Assembly: GCA_000349905.1 (NCBI GenBank)
Contig: KB722736.1
Location: 1,481,139-1,545,138 of the forward strand
Reading direction: 5' to 3'
Length of the DNA stretch: 64,000 nt
Origin: Volvariella volvacea V23
Lineage: Eukaryota > Basidiomycota > Agaricomycetes > Agaricales > Pluteaceae
Below, one piece after another: positions 46,923 to 57,820 of the stretch. The position numbers and the translations under genes are program-made. Positions within the stretch are counted from its first letter, which is position 1, and each line of letters opens with the position of its first letter. The notes under the pieces were generated by a model that saw only the letters and a list, made by a program, of their open reading frames with translations, had not been told where the DNA came from and ran no database searches.

Positions 46923-49455
46923 ATGGCGAACGACCGCAATGCTCCCACCGGCAGACGGTTTGCAGGCCTGCTGGCGCTTGTGCTGATAGCCCAATGCGTG
47001 TTGTTCACCGGCGTCGAGGGTCGTCGACCTCGTTCACCCTCGCTTCGCGACAATATACGTACAATGGGTGCGCAAGGCGTCAACATGTGGATGATGGACG
47101 AAAAGCTGGCCCTTGAGCAGGACTCGCTTGTTCTGCCTGAGGAAATAGCAGGAAATCCGGATGCCTCGTTGGCTGCTAACCGAGAGGGTGATAATGGAGA
47201 GGAACAAAGAGGTGAAGATCAACCACAGCGACCCTTCAATGTCAAGCCGTCTCCGACCACGTTTAGAGCACGATGGTTCCGCCAGCCGTTGGACCATTTC
47301 GCGAAGGATGGAAGTGGTGGTGGGCACACTTGGCATCAGAGGTATTGGGTAAACTTGAGGCATTACCGACCCAGACTCGGTGCGCCGGTTATAGTCATCG
47401 ATGGGGGTGAAACGAGTGGGGAGGTAAGCACCCTAGTGGTGGATGGTCAAGGTTGTGATTGCTCAGTCCCGTTATTCTTTTCTGCTCCGTTTTAGGATAG
47501 GTTGCCGTTTTTGGATACAGGGATTGCAGAGATCCTTGCGAGAGCTATGGGTGGGATTGGGATTGTGCTGGAACATCGATACTATGGTGTGTATTGTTCG
47601 TTATACTGGTTTGTCTGGGTTGACTATATCGCACTGTACAATAGGTGAATCCTTGCCGGTGTCCAATTTGACGACGGACTCCTTGCGGTAAAGCCTATTA
47701 TATTGCCGGACAATCAAACGCCACTGATCAACACCCTCCCAGCTGGCTCAACAACGCACAATCCGCCGCTGATAGCGCCAACTTTATGGAGAACCTGGAA
47801 CTAGACGACGTCCTAGAGGACATAACCGCTCCAAACACTCCCTGGATATACTATGGCGTAAGTATTCCGGCACACCCTGTTTGATGACGTCTTATCATCA
47901 ACTCGCGTTTAGGGCTCATACGCTGGCGCGCGTGCCGCGCATATGCGAATTCTTTACCCCGAACTCGTTTACGGCGCCATTGCGTCCAGTGGTACGTTTC
48001 CCTCTCTTCTCTATCACACCCTCTTTACTCAAATCTTTTTGTTGTACGTACACCAACAGCCGTGACTCATGCTGAACTATCAAACTGGCGGTACATGGAT
48101 ATTATTAGGCGTGCTGCAGACCCTACATGTTCCGAAAACCTGGTCAACGCAATCAAAACCATTGATGGAATTTTACAGCACCCTCGTTTTTCTCGTCCGT
48201 TGAAGGCCTTGTTTGGGTTGGCAGGGCTTGAACATGATGATGATTTTGCATCAGTTTTAGAGGTAAGATTCTGATCATCATTACCAAGCTTTCTTTTGTC
48301 ATCTAATGGGTGCGCATATAGATCCCACTAGGATCGTGGCAGGACAGGAATTGGGATCCCGAGGTTGGAAGTACAAATTTTGAGGAATTCTGTGCGACTT
48401 TGAGTGGACATCATAGTCGTATAAGTCAAGGGATATCGAGCTTACCTTTCGGCCACCCTGATCGCTCAGTGAGGGCTAGTAATGGGCTCAAGGTCGACTT
48501 TGTTATATGGAATTATGCCAAATGGATCAGAGAGGTGTGTCATCTACTCTCGATATTGCTTCTACTTACAATTTTGGGACAGCATGTAGTTCACAAATGC
48601 AAAGAGCGCACTGTAGAGGATGTAAGTCTATACTCTCGCCTGCATAACCGTCCATATTGAATACCTTGGCAACCCAAGTGCTTCGGGACATACGACGATT
48701 CTAGGTACCAGGTGACCACGCTCGACCAAACCTGGAGACTATGGCTCTTCCAAGTCTGCACAGAATGGGGCTACTTCACGGTTCGTAATCCTTCTCTTCT
48801 CCACCTCCCCAGTTGCTTGATGATTAACATAACCACTACCCCTATTAGACTCCACCTCCGGACCGAAATCACCCATCCATAATCTCAAGACTGCTCACCC
48901 TCGAATACGAATCCAAAATATGTCGCCAGGTACAGTATCCACTCCTACAACCTTGTCCTTGGCCTCGGGCGCTCATGCACGTGACCGTGACCAGGCATTC
49001 CCCGACGGCGAGCATTTCAGGATACCTTCCATGCCAAACATCACCGTCGTAAACGAACTCGGGGACTTTGACATTGCTGCTGATAGGCTGGCGTTTATCG
49101 ACGGAGAGGGTAAGTACCGGCCATGTCTTCCTCAGGTAGATACTTACGTTTGATGTGATGGCCAGTCGACCCGTGGAGACCTGATACCCCACATGCGGAG
49201 GAAGCTTATGACAGAGAAGATACGCTGCTCAGGCCGTTCAAGGTTATACCCGGTTAGTTTTTGCGCAGTTGTTTCTTGATTGTTTCTTTGCCCCTTACTG
49301 ACACATGTGTGCGATTAGGTGGGGTGCATCATTGGGACGAGAATGGGTTGGAGAATATTCTGGACGAGCCTCCTGAAATTAGGAAGATTCATGGGGAGAT
49401 TGTCTATTTCGTCCGTGAGTGGCTGGGTGCCTGGGCTCCGCCGTACTGCGAGTGA
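46923..49455 (+). CDS. Serine carboxypeptidase-like S28 peptidase
   Basis: S28 peptidases (prolyl-carboxypeptidase/DPP-II type) cleave near proline in lysosome/vacuole or outside the cell. An N-terminal leader RRFAGLLALVLIAQCVLFTG fits a signal peptide or anchor, followed by an acidic Q/E-rich pro-region. The catalytic domain begins FRARWFRQPLDHF, with YWVNLRHYRPRLGAPVIVID, GIGIVLEHRYYGESLPVSNL and the nucleophile elbow YYGGSYAGARAAHMRILYPE. Later blocks are SSAVTHAELSNWRYMDIIRR, WLFQVCTEWGYFT, the Asp motif FIDGEVDPWRPDTPHAEEAY and the His motif VIPGGVHHWDENG. The Ser-Asp-His triad is therefore complete. About ten exons are joined by short introns, and the protein ends VREWLGAWAPPYCE at 49455. 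Length suits the family. Confidence 0.9.
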
Positions 49456-50128
49456 GATGGTCGCTGTGCGCATGTGCGCGGAGAAGGGGAGGTGCTATCG
49501 GATTAACATGAGAGGTAGCACACGGTAGCTGAGTGCTTATTTATTCGTCGTTTTTGCATTGCTGGTCTGCTTTGAATGAAATATGGAACTGTTCAGGTCG
49601 ATTCAAGGTGACTATCAGGGCGCTCTGGCAATGTTTTGCCCTCGGTGCACTGCAGTTGGTAGGTTCACGAGGCGTACGGTGCACTTGAAATCGACATCCG
49701 CGACGCAAACGCGTAGAGACGCCTGCGCGATGTCTATGCAGCCTTGATCTTAAATATATCAAATAGGGAGGCCCCAAATTAGCGCCTGACCGATCGTCCC
49801 GCTTAGGCTGCGCACCCTCGTGTGCATGCGCCAATGTGCAGCACAGCACACGGTCGTAATGCCACTTTGCAGGCAAAGCGTAGTCAACTCGACTAGTCAT
49901 CACAGTTTTGTGGTCTCTCTGCGCTCGCTCTGCTTATATATATACAATGCTCATTGAGATGCATCAACACCGGCGTAGCAAGCACGTTATCGCGGGAGTA
50001 TTTGGCTCTGGTCTGCTTCTCAAACAGATTGACGCCTGCGGAGCCTTAGAGAGCCGCCTCACCTATTTATTGCCGTTACTGGTGTCGCGAAGCTCCAATA
50101 TTACTCCTTCATTTCTACACTGATATCA
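49456..50128. other. Intergenic upstream of the BTB array
   Basis: Includes an alternating TATATATA stretch around 49935-49943, about 190 bp before BTB-D, which could be a TATA element with a long leader. No gene supported; 49541-49903 (-) is a shadow frame. Confidence 0.4.
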
Positions 50129-51457
50129 ATGGCGGGAAAAGCTCAACCTGATACTAGCCCCATGGCTAACGATGGGTGCCCCACTAACACCACCACTTCT
50201 CCGTTAGACGCGGCCATGTTACCGCAGTGGGGACAATCACGTCCTCCAACTCCAGACTCGGATTATTATAAGTCTGACGGGGATTGCATTATTCTCATTG
50301 ACTGTACACTATTCAAGGCAAGTTTTTAAGCCCTTTCCTATTGCTTTATTATGCCGTTAAAGCTTATTTCTACTTCCTTCCGAGTTTGTAGGTTCATCGC
50401 TTTTTGCTTGCTCGGGATTCATCAATATTTCGAGCGACGTTCAGCCTCCCCACTGGCAGCAATAGCCCGCCACAAGGAACTTGCGATAATAATCCAATTA
50501 CCTTATATGATGACATGGACGACTTTCGCGCGTTATGTTGGGTATTGTATGCACTGTGAGATAACTTTCGAAACGACATCAATGGTTCTTTATTCATGGT
50601 TATCTAGTCCAGACGAAATATCTCTGCAAAGCGACCCCAGTTGCGTTGACATCCCTAGACTCATCTCCATCGCCCGCATAAGCAAGAAATACCAATTCTC
50701 CACCGTCGAAAAATGGGCTTTAGGCCACATCACTACCCATCTCAGCCCACAGTCGCCCTGCCACTTCCTACAAAATTGTTCAATCAAGCACCTCACCGAA
50801 GCCCTGGAACTCTCCATTCTAAGCGACCTTGCACCACTACAAAGACCGGTTGAGGACAAATGGATGGAAAGGATTTGTGCCGGTGGGCTAAGAATCCCCA
50901 AGGCGCTGAGCGTTGCTGAGCGACTTGGTCTGCGTGACTTCCAGGGGCGGTTGTACTACAGACAACTCATGCAGTTGTTTGCGCTGACACCGACGCCTTC
51001 TGCTGAGACTGGGGGTATTAGTACTCCCGCTGAGATACACCAAGAGCTTGCAAAGCTACCGCTAACAGCAGATCAAAGAGACAAGTTGTGCACAGGATAC
51101 TTGGCTTTATCCTTCTCATGGCTTCAGCTCATCAACACTGCCAACCATATTGCAGATAATCACCACAGCTCGAGTGCCTTCAACACATCATCATGCCGCG
51201 AAGCGTGGACAACACTATGGCAGAAATGTTTGTCCATCGTCCAATCCAACGGAATTCAGGTGGATTTCGTAAAGGCCCTGAACGAGCTTACGAGAAGCTT
51301 GGAGGAAGAAAGAGGGCGCAGTTCGTCTTATAGGCGGCTTTGTACTTCGTGTAGTGAGAAAACGGGAGAGTTGTTTAATGATGCAAAGAGGAAGATGGAG
51401 GGCAGCATATGTGACTATTTTCTGGGTGTAGAAAACAAGGATACTTGTGTAGTCTAG
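50129..51457 (+). CDS. BTB/POZ domain protein (BTB-D)
   Basis: Three exons (50129-50317, 50392-50555, 50608-51457) give 400 residues. The N-terminus is disordered; the BTB domain reads SDYYKSDGDCIILIDCTLFK, VHRFLLARDSSIFRATFSLP, then DDFRALCWVLYALPDEISLQ. After it come VDIPRLISIARISKKYQFST, VEKWALGHITTHLSPQSPCH, LSVAERLGLRDFQGRLYYRQ and a C-terminal LCTSCSEKTGELF with the final SICDYFLGVENKDTCV. Intron 1 has a GC donor (AAGGCAAGT at 50315-50323), where BTB-E and the other members use GT. This subtype (BTB-D, BTB-E, BTB-F) lacks the MxHFQ N-terminal exon of BTB-A, BTB-B, BTB-C and BTB-G and has a closing F/YLG motif. Role unknown beyond BTB contacts. Confidence 0.88.
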
Positions 51458-51890
51458 ATACTGCTAACAGAGTAAGATACAGAAAACAAATTCAGCTTAT
51501 TGAATTTATGCTATGTACGTTCGCATCCAACCGGTGTCCTGGGTTAAAGGGGAAATGGTAGAGAGTGAGGGGTGCAAATCCGGTGCTTGTCGCATTATTG
51601 TCTGTCGACTTCGGCTAAACCTCGAAATAATACACATCAAATAATTTATTATCAAGGCGACAAGGCAAATTTCGAGTTTGGGCTTGACCACCAGTCAGAG
51701 CGCTCCATCTTTTCAAAGGCGAGCCAACCACGTCGGAAGCAACAGACGCATTCTATGTAACACTTCACGTTCGATAAGTCACCTGTCGTCTTCGGTCAAG
51801 CAATGCCAACCCACTTCCAAATGAAGAACTCTGAGGTCAACTCTCTTGCTTTCATTGAAGCACGAGGACGCAGGGAGTCAATGATATGAT

Positions 51891-51910
51891 GACGCGTGAC
51901 GTCACGCGTC
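51891..51910. promoter_or_regulatory. Perfect 20-bp palindrome: CRE core flanked by MCB boxes
   Basis: GACGCGTGACGTCACGCGTC is identical to its reverse complement. Its centre TGACGTCA is the full CRE/ATF site bound by bZIP factors, and each arm carries ACGCGT, the MCB/MBF hexamer. It lies 46 bp before the TATA box and 101 bp before the BTB-E ATG. Binding by either factor class is inference. Confidence 0.7.
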
Positions 51911-51955
51911 TGGCTAGTTCAATCATTCCTTTGAGTGCCTTTGAATGACTTCGTC

Positions 51956-51963
51956 TATATAAA
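51956..51963 (+). promoter_or_regulatory. TATA box of BTB-E
   Basis: TATATAAA lies 49 bp upstream of the BTB-E ATG at 52012, a strong match at normal spacing. Confidence 0.65.
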
Positions 51964-52011
51964 TGCTGCCGGTGGCATGGACAGCTTAGGTTCCTATTAC
52001 ACTCACCACCA

Positions 52012-53310
52012 ATGTCGAGCGAAGCCCAGCAGACCAATCTTGTTCTCAGTGGCAAGATTCACCCCCACACCCTTGACAGAGTCTATTACAAGGTCGACGG
52101 CGACTGCGTTGTGCTCGTGGGTGGGGTATTGTTTAGAGTTATAACCATTTTTCTTTGATATCCTCTATTGCAAACTAATGCACAAATGCTTTGTGTTCGC
52201 TTTAGATCCACTGCTTCTTATTTAACCGAGATACCTCCTCGCTCGCGACAAGGTTCAGACTTCCAAGCAATGCGCCATCTCCAAACATCCCCGTTATGCA
52301 CCCAGTTGTTCTTCATGAGGACATAGAGGATTTTCGTGCCCTGTGCTGGGTGCTATACGCCTTGTAGGTCAATCACTGAATTACCTTTGAAAGCTCTGCT
52401 GACGAACATCTTTTTTGGTCTTAGCCCACACGAGATAACCGCTCAGAGCGACGCGCACTCTGTCGATATTCCAAGACTCATATCCCTAGCTCGTATCTGC
52501 AGAAAATATCAATTTAACACTATCCAAAAGTGGGCTCTGGACCTTCTCAGCACTCACCTTGACCCCCAAACGCCTTGCTACTTCTTACGAAATTGTTCGG
52601 TTTACCTTCTTGCTCAAACCCTAGAACTTTCCGTCCTTTGCAACGTGGAAGCACTGCAGGATCATGTTGAAGCCCAGTGGTTGAAGCGTATTCGCGAAGG
52701 CCAGCTGGCTGCTACGGAGGCGTTGACTGTCGCTGAACGCCTCGGACTACGCGAGTTCCAAGGGCAGCTGTACTATGTGCAACTCACCCAATTGTCGACT
52801 CAGTTCCTTCACCCTTCATCAGATGGCGGAGCAGGTGGCCTCGATATTCAATGCGCAATTTCTAATTTGCACATGACAGAAGTCCAGCAAAGAAATCTAT
52901 ACGCGGGGTTTTGGTCCTTGTCGTTCTCGTGGTTGAAGTTTATCAATACTGCTAGCTCCATCATATCTGACCACCAACTTCCCTGTGGATCTTCACTTTC
53001 TTGTGGCAAAGAATGGAATTCGGCGTGGCAGAACAGCTTAGCCGCCACTCATTTCAACGAAGCCCAAATCGATTATGTGGCAACCTTGGACGACATAATG
53101 ATGGTGCTGGGAGAGGATCCAGACTGCAACATGCCGTTTTCGCAGATGTGTGTTTCCTGTCAACAGAAGGTGTGGGGTGTTTTGGAGGAGGAAAAGGAGA
53201 CGATGGAATTTAGGATGTATGATCATTTTTTGGGTACGGAGAAAAACACCATTACCGGAGATATTCATGCGCAGGTGGTGACGAGGATAAATGACTGTGA
53301 GTTAGACTAG
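52012..53310 (+). CDS. BTB/POZ domain protein (BTB-E)
   Basis: Three exons (52012-52137, 52206-52363, 52425-53310) give 389 residues in frame. BTB core: DRVYYKVDGDCVVLVGGVLF, RIHCFLFNRDTSSLATRFRL, then IEDFRALCWVLYALPHEITA. After it: VDIPRLISLARICRKYQFNT, IQKWALDLLSTHLDPQTPCY, LTVAERLGLREFQGQLYYVQ, CVSCQQKVWGVLEEEKETME and MYDHFLGTEKNT. Same subtype and exon structure as BTB-D, with a slightly divergent BTB segment (HCFLFNRDTSSL against HRFLLARDSSIF). Its promoter has the only clear CRE/MCB palindrome of the array plus a strong TATA box, so it may be regulated differently from its neighbours. Confidence 0.88.
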
Positions 53311-53667
53311 CTTCAGCCTCGGCGTAATTCAGATGTATACATGCCAAGTGTTTGCTTGTTCAATATCGTTACCAAGCCTCAAAATTCAGGCATTGCTTGG
53401 TTTCTGCCTGCGTATTAAATAGGCGCATTCTAAATTAAAAGTTAGCTTGTGCTTTGCCATGACATCTTAGTCGCGCCAGGTACAGCTTGCTTCATTCCCT
53501 TGTGGATTATAGGTCGCAAGCCTACGGTAACTATGGTTCATGGGGGCAGCTGGTATACCCATCTGATGCACTTTTGTGCTTGCAACGATTTCCCTTATCT
53601 CTATGACTACGCATTATTACATAGAGTCCAACCTCTATAGCTTTCCTACTTGCATTGTATCGAGTTC
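53311..53667. other. Intergenic, no gene seen
   Basis: Between BTB-E and the orphan BTB exon. Short frames only. Confidence 0.35.
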
Positions 53668-53855
53668 ATGGCGAGCCAAGCCCAACCTGAGAACACTAAT
53701 ACCACTACTAATTATAACGAGAATTGTCCAGCTGCTACACCACCTTCATCAGTCGCAGCAATACCCAGGTTACGTGTGTACAAACGCACCCCCCAACTCC
53801 GGACTTAATTCATTAAGGGGACTGCGTTTTACTCATTGGTGGGGTGTTATTCAAG
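53668..53855 (+). pseudogene. Orphan first exon of a dead BTB paralogue
   Basis: The ATG at 53668 opens MASQAQPENTNTTTNYNENC, resembling the disordered start of BTB-D, but ends at a TAA near 53807. Just after it, GGGGACTGCGTTTTACTCAT and GGTGGGGTGTTATTCAAGGTGAGG match the exon-1 end of the paralogues (GDCVLLIGGVLFK plus a GT donor). No exon 2 or 3 follows before BTB-F. It is a truncated, frame-broken remnant of a duplicate. Confidence 0.7.
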
Positions 53856-54093
53856 GTGAGGATAGCCTCCTTTGGAGCTCTTCTTGATTTATTTCACGAA
53901 GGGGCGTATCTTACGCGCTAGAATGATGGAAAGTAAGTTGAGTAATGGGTCCCTCGACCCTCTAGTTGCCGTAGCACTGCGGCGCATCAGAGCCTTGGAG
54001 GGGTCGTGAATGTGCTAATCCATCATGAGCATTGAGCACATAGTGCACAGCTGCAGCGCAGCGCCTTGTGTCACCCTGTTAAATTGACCGCTG

Positions 54094-55456
54094 ATGGGTA
54101 GTCAAATCCAGACGACCGGCTCTGCTCCTGCATCTGCTGCCATGGCATCCCAGGATATGCAATCGTCCTCTGTGGATCCTATCATCGATCCGAATTACTA
54201 TAAGCCCACGGGGGATTGCATTTTCCTTGTTGGCGGTATATTGTTTAAGGTCTGAATAACTTGTGTAGATCCTGTTCACAGATTAGCTCATGAATAACCT
54301 CTTTTAAAGTTCATCGCTTCTTACTAACCCAGGATTCATCGATGTTTGAGACGATGTTCAGCCTCCCAAATAACGAGGAAGGAACTTCCGTCACCAATCC
54401 GGTTACTTTACAAGATAATATAGAGGACTTTCGTGCCTTATGCTGGATATTATATGCGCTGTGAGTAGACAATAATCCTAAACAACTGGATGTTGAGCTT
54501 ATCACCACCTAACACACGTCCACAGCCCAAATGAGATAACTGCTCAAAGTGATGTCAACCACGTCAATATTTCCAAGCTCATGTCTCTCTTTCGTATTTC
54601 CAAAAAATACGAGTTCCTCACAATCGGACAGTGGGCCCTAGACCATCTCAACACCCACCTCGATCCCCAATCTCCCTGCCTATTCTTACAGAATGGTTCA
54701 CTAGAGGACCTTACCAAAGTTCTGGAAATTTCCATCTTAGGCGATGCCAAAGGACTACAGGAATACGTTGAGACTCGCTGGGTGGCAAGGATAGCAGTCG
54801 GCTCGAATGGACTCAGTATCCCCGAGGCCTTGGCAGTGGCAGAACGCCTGGGGTTACGTGGATTCCAAGGAAGACTTTACTACAGGCAACTCGTTGAATT
54901 ATCTGAAGTATCCCTGCGACTCGAGCTCACAGCAGGTGATCCCAATCTCCTCAACGGAATTCATAACAAACTCGCTGGGTTACCCCTCACACAGGACCAA
55001 AAAATAAAGCTGTACACAGGCTATTGGTTATTGTCCCATTCATGGATGAAGTTTACCAACACCATTAGTCGAATCGTCTCGGACCACCAGGTCTCTGGGC
55101 AACCTAGTGGCACTACATCAGATCTTTTTCCAGCCTTCCAACATACAACTTCACACCATCGGAACAGTGGACCATGGAGTTATAAATATTCCACACCCCC
55201 CACGCCAGCACAGTCTACATGTGGTCAGAACTGGAAAACAGCATGGCAAAATTGTTTATCAACAGTACAACTTAACTACACCACAGTCGATTACGTAGAA
55301 TATCTGGGTCGTGCTATGGCAGCCCTGAGAAAAGATTCAAATTATATACAGATATGTGAATCTTGTCATGAAGGGGTGTGGAAGGCTTTGTCAGAAGAAA
55401 AGGAAAAGATGGAAGAGAAGGTGTGCAATTACTTTTTAGGTACAGAGAGGGCATAA
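54094..55456 (+). CDS. BTB/POZ domain protein (BTB-F), possibly damaged at intron 1
   Basis: Exon 1 begins at 54094 (MGSQIQTTGSAPASAAMASQ) and holds NYYKPTGDCIFLVGGILFK. Exon 2 (54310-54460) holds HRFLLTQDSSMFETMFSLPN and IEDFRALCWILYAL. Exon 3 (54526-55456) holds VNISKLMSLFRISKKYEFLT, IGQWALDHLNTHLDPQSPCL, LAVAERLGLRGFQGRLYYRQ, ICESCHEGVWKALSEEKEKM and CNYFLGTERA. The exon-1/exon-2 junction is odd: the donor position used by paralogues (after LFK, 54249) gives the wrong phase with the only acceptor (54309). A donor 14 nt earlier (GTATAT, 54236) restores frame but deletes ILFK from the BTB core. So the gene is either newly broken or spliced differently. The rest is intact. Confidence 0.75.
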
Positions 55457-55634
55457 ATCAGAGTTGCTAATTTTCTCGAGAGCGGAAGAAACCCAAATAC
55501 ATGGCATTCACCTGCACATATGCTGCTATCTATGAGGCCACACAGCTCACCCATTCAGCATTCAAGTTGGTGAAGGTTACCCTGCACTGAAATTACGTAA
55601 ACACAGGCAGTCACTTGGCATTTCGTGCTCTCTC

Positions 55635-57541
55635 ATGATTCACTTCCAAATATCCCAGTCTACAAGAAATATCGAGCATCGATTATCCGTTTCTTGGATC
55701 ACGTAAATCGATTCAGGAGAACAATCCCAATTTCCGATGGCGATACCTACAATTCGAACTCTGTAGTTGCAGAAAGCTCTAATGATGCTGACGACGTGAG
55801 CAATTTTCAAACCGAAGTAAATGAATGAGTGCAACTCCAACTCAATTGGCTCTCGATCTGTCCATTTATTTCACTCCTGCGATATTTCGCTGATCTACTT
55901 GCATGTAATAACGACCAGCCAGGGCAAGAGCAATCAATTAGCTTAAGCAAGATGGCAGTCGAAGAACATCTTGGGGATTGTTACAATGAAGTGATAGGTG
56001 ATGGGCGCTTCTGCGTCTTCCAAGTCGAAAATAATTTATTCAATGTATGTAAACCATACTATGATCTCAGGAGTTAGTAAATCGCCACCATGACCTTTCA
56101 TGATAGATTTCGCTATCCGTCCTCTGCCAAGCAGATTGCATGGTTCGGCCACTTACCTGACCTTGCTTCGCCGAATGGTGTTGAACATGAGAACGAAGGA
56201 ACAGAAGATAACCCAGTCCACTTGGATGATACCGCTGAGCAATTTCGTGATTCCCTTTGGGTCATGTATGCACACATAGAGTACTTCGTTAATTTGGCTC
56301 CCCCATGTGATTAACTGTTGTTCAAAACCTCAAAATTCTGAATCTATCGATCATTTGCCTTACGGGGAATACGAATTCACGTTCACTACAGCACACATCC
56401 AGCGCATGATCGACATCGCTCGGTTAAGTAACAAGTACTGCGTTGCACCATGTGAATTCTGGTCCACCAAATCGCTATACAAACTCTTCTCATATAAAGG
56501 TCTAGCGAAAGCCAGGATACCAGTTTGATCATTTATTTCCAGCAAAGAAGAATCTGTTGATACGCTGCGGCCCTTCGATCAGGTGCCACTATTGGCGCAG
56601 GTACTCGATATTGCCATTCTTTGCCGACATGACCCCCTCCGAAAAACGATAGAGGAAAATATCGTGAATCGCTTATCATCCACCGGGCGATACCAAGGGT
56701 CTTACTTCAATAGAGAGAACATCATAATCATTCAGACAGTCGCCAGGAAGCATGGACTGAAGAGGCTTCTAGGCGCTTCTTATTATCAAGAATTAGTCTC
56801 TTTGGATCTCTCACCAAATCAATACAAGTTCAATAAANNNNNNNNNNNNNNNNNNNNNNNNNNNNNNNNNNNNNNNNNNNNNNNNNNNNNNNNNNNNNNN
56901 NNNNNNNNNNNNNNNNNNNNNNNNNNNNNNNNNNNNNCACCCCTAAATCACCAGCATTTCCACCGACACTAGACCAAGGGAAGATCCAGCGCTTCCCCCT
57001 TGCTTACCGAAGCCTATCAAATTATTGGGAGCACAATCTACAAAATAAGCCTCCTTCTTTTAAGCCCTCCACCCACATGATACACACTTCGTCTAGTGGG
57101 TTGGGTAGCCACCGAGTTCTCCAGCGAACTGAGTGCCACGTCCACTCTGAATGTCTGAAAGCTTGGGTGCACATATGGCTTATGGCAGGGCTGTCCGAGC
57201 AGTCATCAACACAACGTAGTCGTGATCCATGTAGCGCTATCGACGTTCTGAAGAGGCTTGAAGCAAGGGAAGCGGCGGTAAGGGCGTTGGTTAGGAATCC
57301 CAGATCTTTAGTGCACATAATTGTTGGGAAAGGATTGTGGATCGATCGTGATTGTTGTTATAATGCGTTGAGTCGTTTTTCTGGGCTCAGAAAAGGGATC
57401 ATTGATGGATTGGCCGATCATTTCTTCCCTGAGCATGACTGGAGCTCTCTTCTACGTTCTGGTGCTACAAAGCTGGAAGAAAGCATGACAGCCATAGAGT
57501 CGATTAAGTGGAGATGCTTTACAAGATCTTGGTTGCTTTGA
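55635..57541 (+). pseudogene. BTB pseudogene (BTB-G), close copy of BTB-B
   Basis: All exons of the BTB-A/B/C subtype are recognisable in order: MIHFQ start (55635), CYNEVIGDGRFCVFQVENNL, the LCQADCM segment, VHLDDTAEQFRDSLWVMYAH, IDIARLSNKYCVAPCEFWST, LDIAILCRHDPLRKTIEENI, GLKRLLGASYYQELVSLDLS and GLADHFFPEHDWSSLL. Three disabling changes are visible against BTB-B. About 1 nt is missing near 55661-55666. One extra G occurs near 56141-56143 (ATGGTTCGG where BTB-B has ATGTTC). A CGA codon has become TGA at 56526-56528. A 99-N gap at 56839-56937 hides part of the fourth exon. Sequencing error could explain one lesion but not easily all three. Confidence 0.8.
56839..56937. other. Assembly gap (99 N)
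   Basis: A run of N inside BTB-G. It sits in a family with several similar copies nearby, so a collapsed repeat or scaffold join here is possible. Confidence 0.95.
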
Positions 57542-57820
57542 AGCGGGAATCTGATGGAACTGTTCCCTTCTATCAGATGTGCAAACGGTATAGGGATACA
57601 ATACGAAGTGTATTGTGAGAAGAACGAAAGAGGATGAAAGATTAAATGTGTGATTGTTTGTGGGGTGCAGAAGGGCACCAACGACGTTCAACAAACAGAA
57701 AGCAAGCCCCGAACAACCTTGAACCTGTCACTTCTCCATATGCGTACATGATATATGAACTTAAATAGTATACATATTGGAATACAAAACGCCTCCAACA
57801 ACTATCCTGTAATAGCTTGG

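Larger units (their letters stand above)
51458..52011. other. Intergenic with BTB-E promoter elements
   Basis: Holds the 20-bp palindrome at 51891-51910 and the TATA box at 51956-51963. The rest (51458-51880) shows no gene. Confidence 0.45.
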
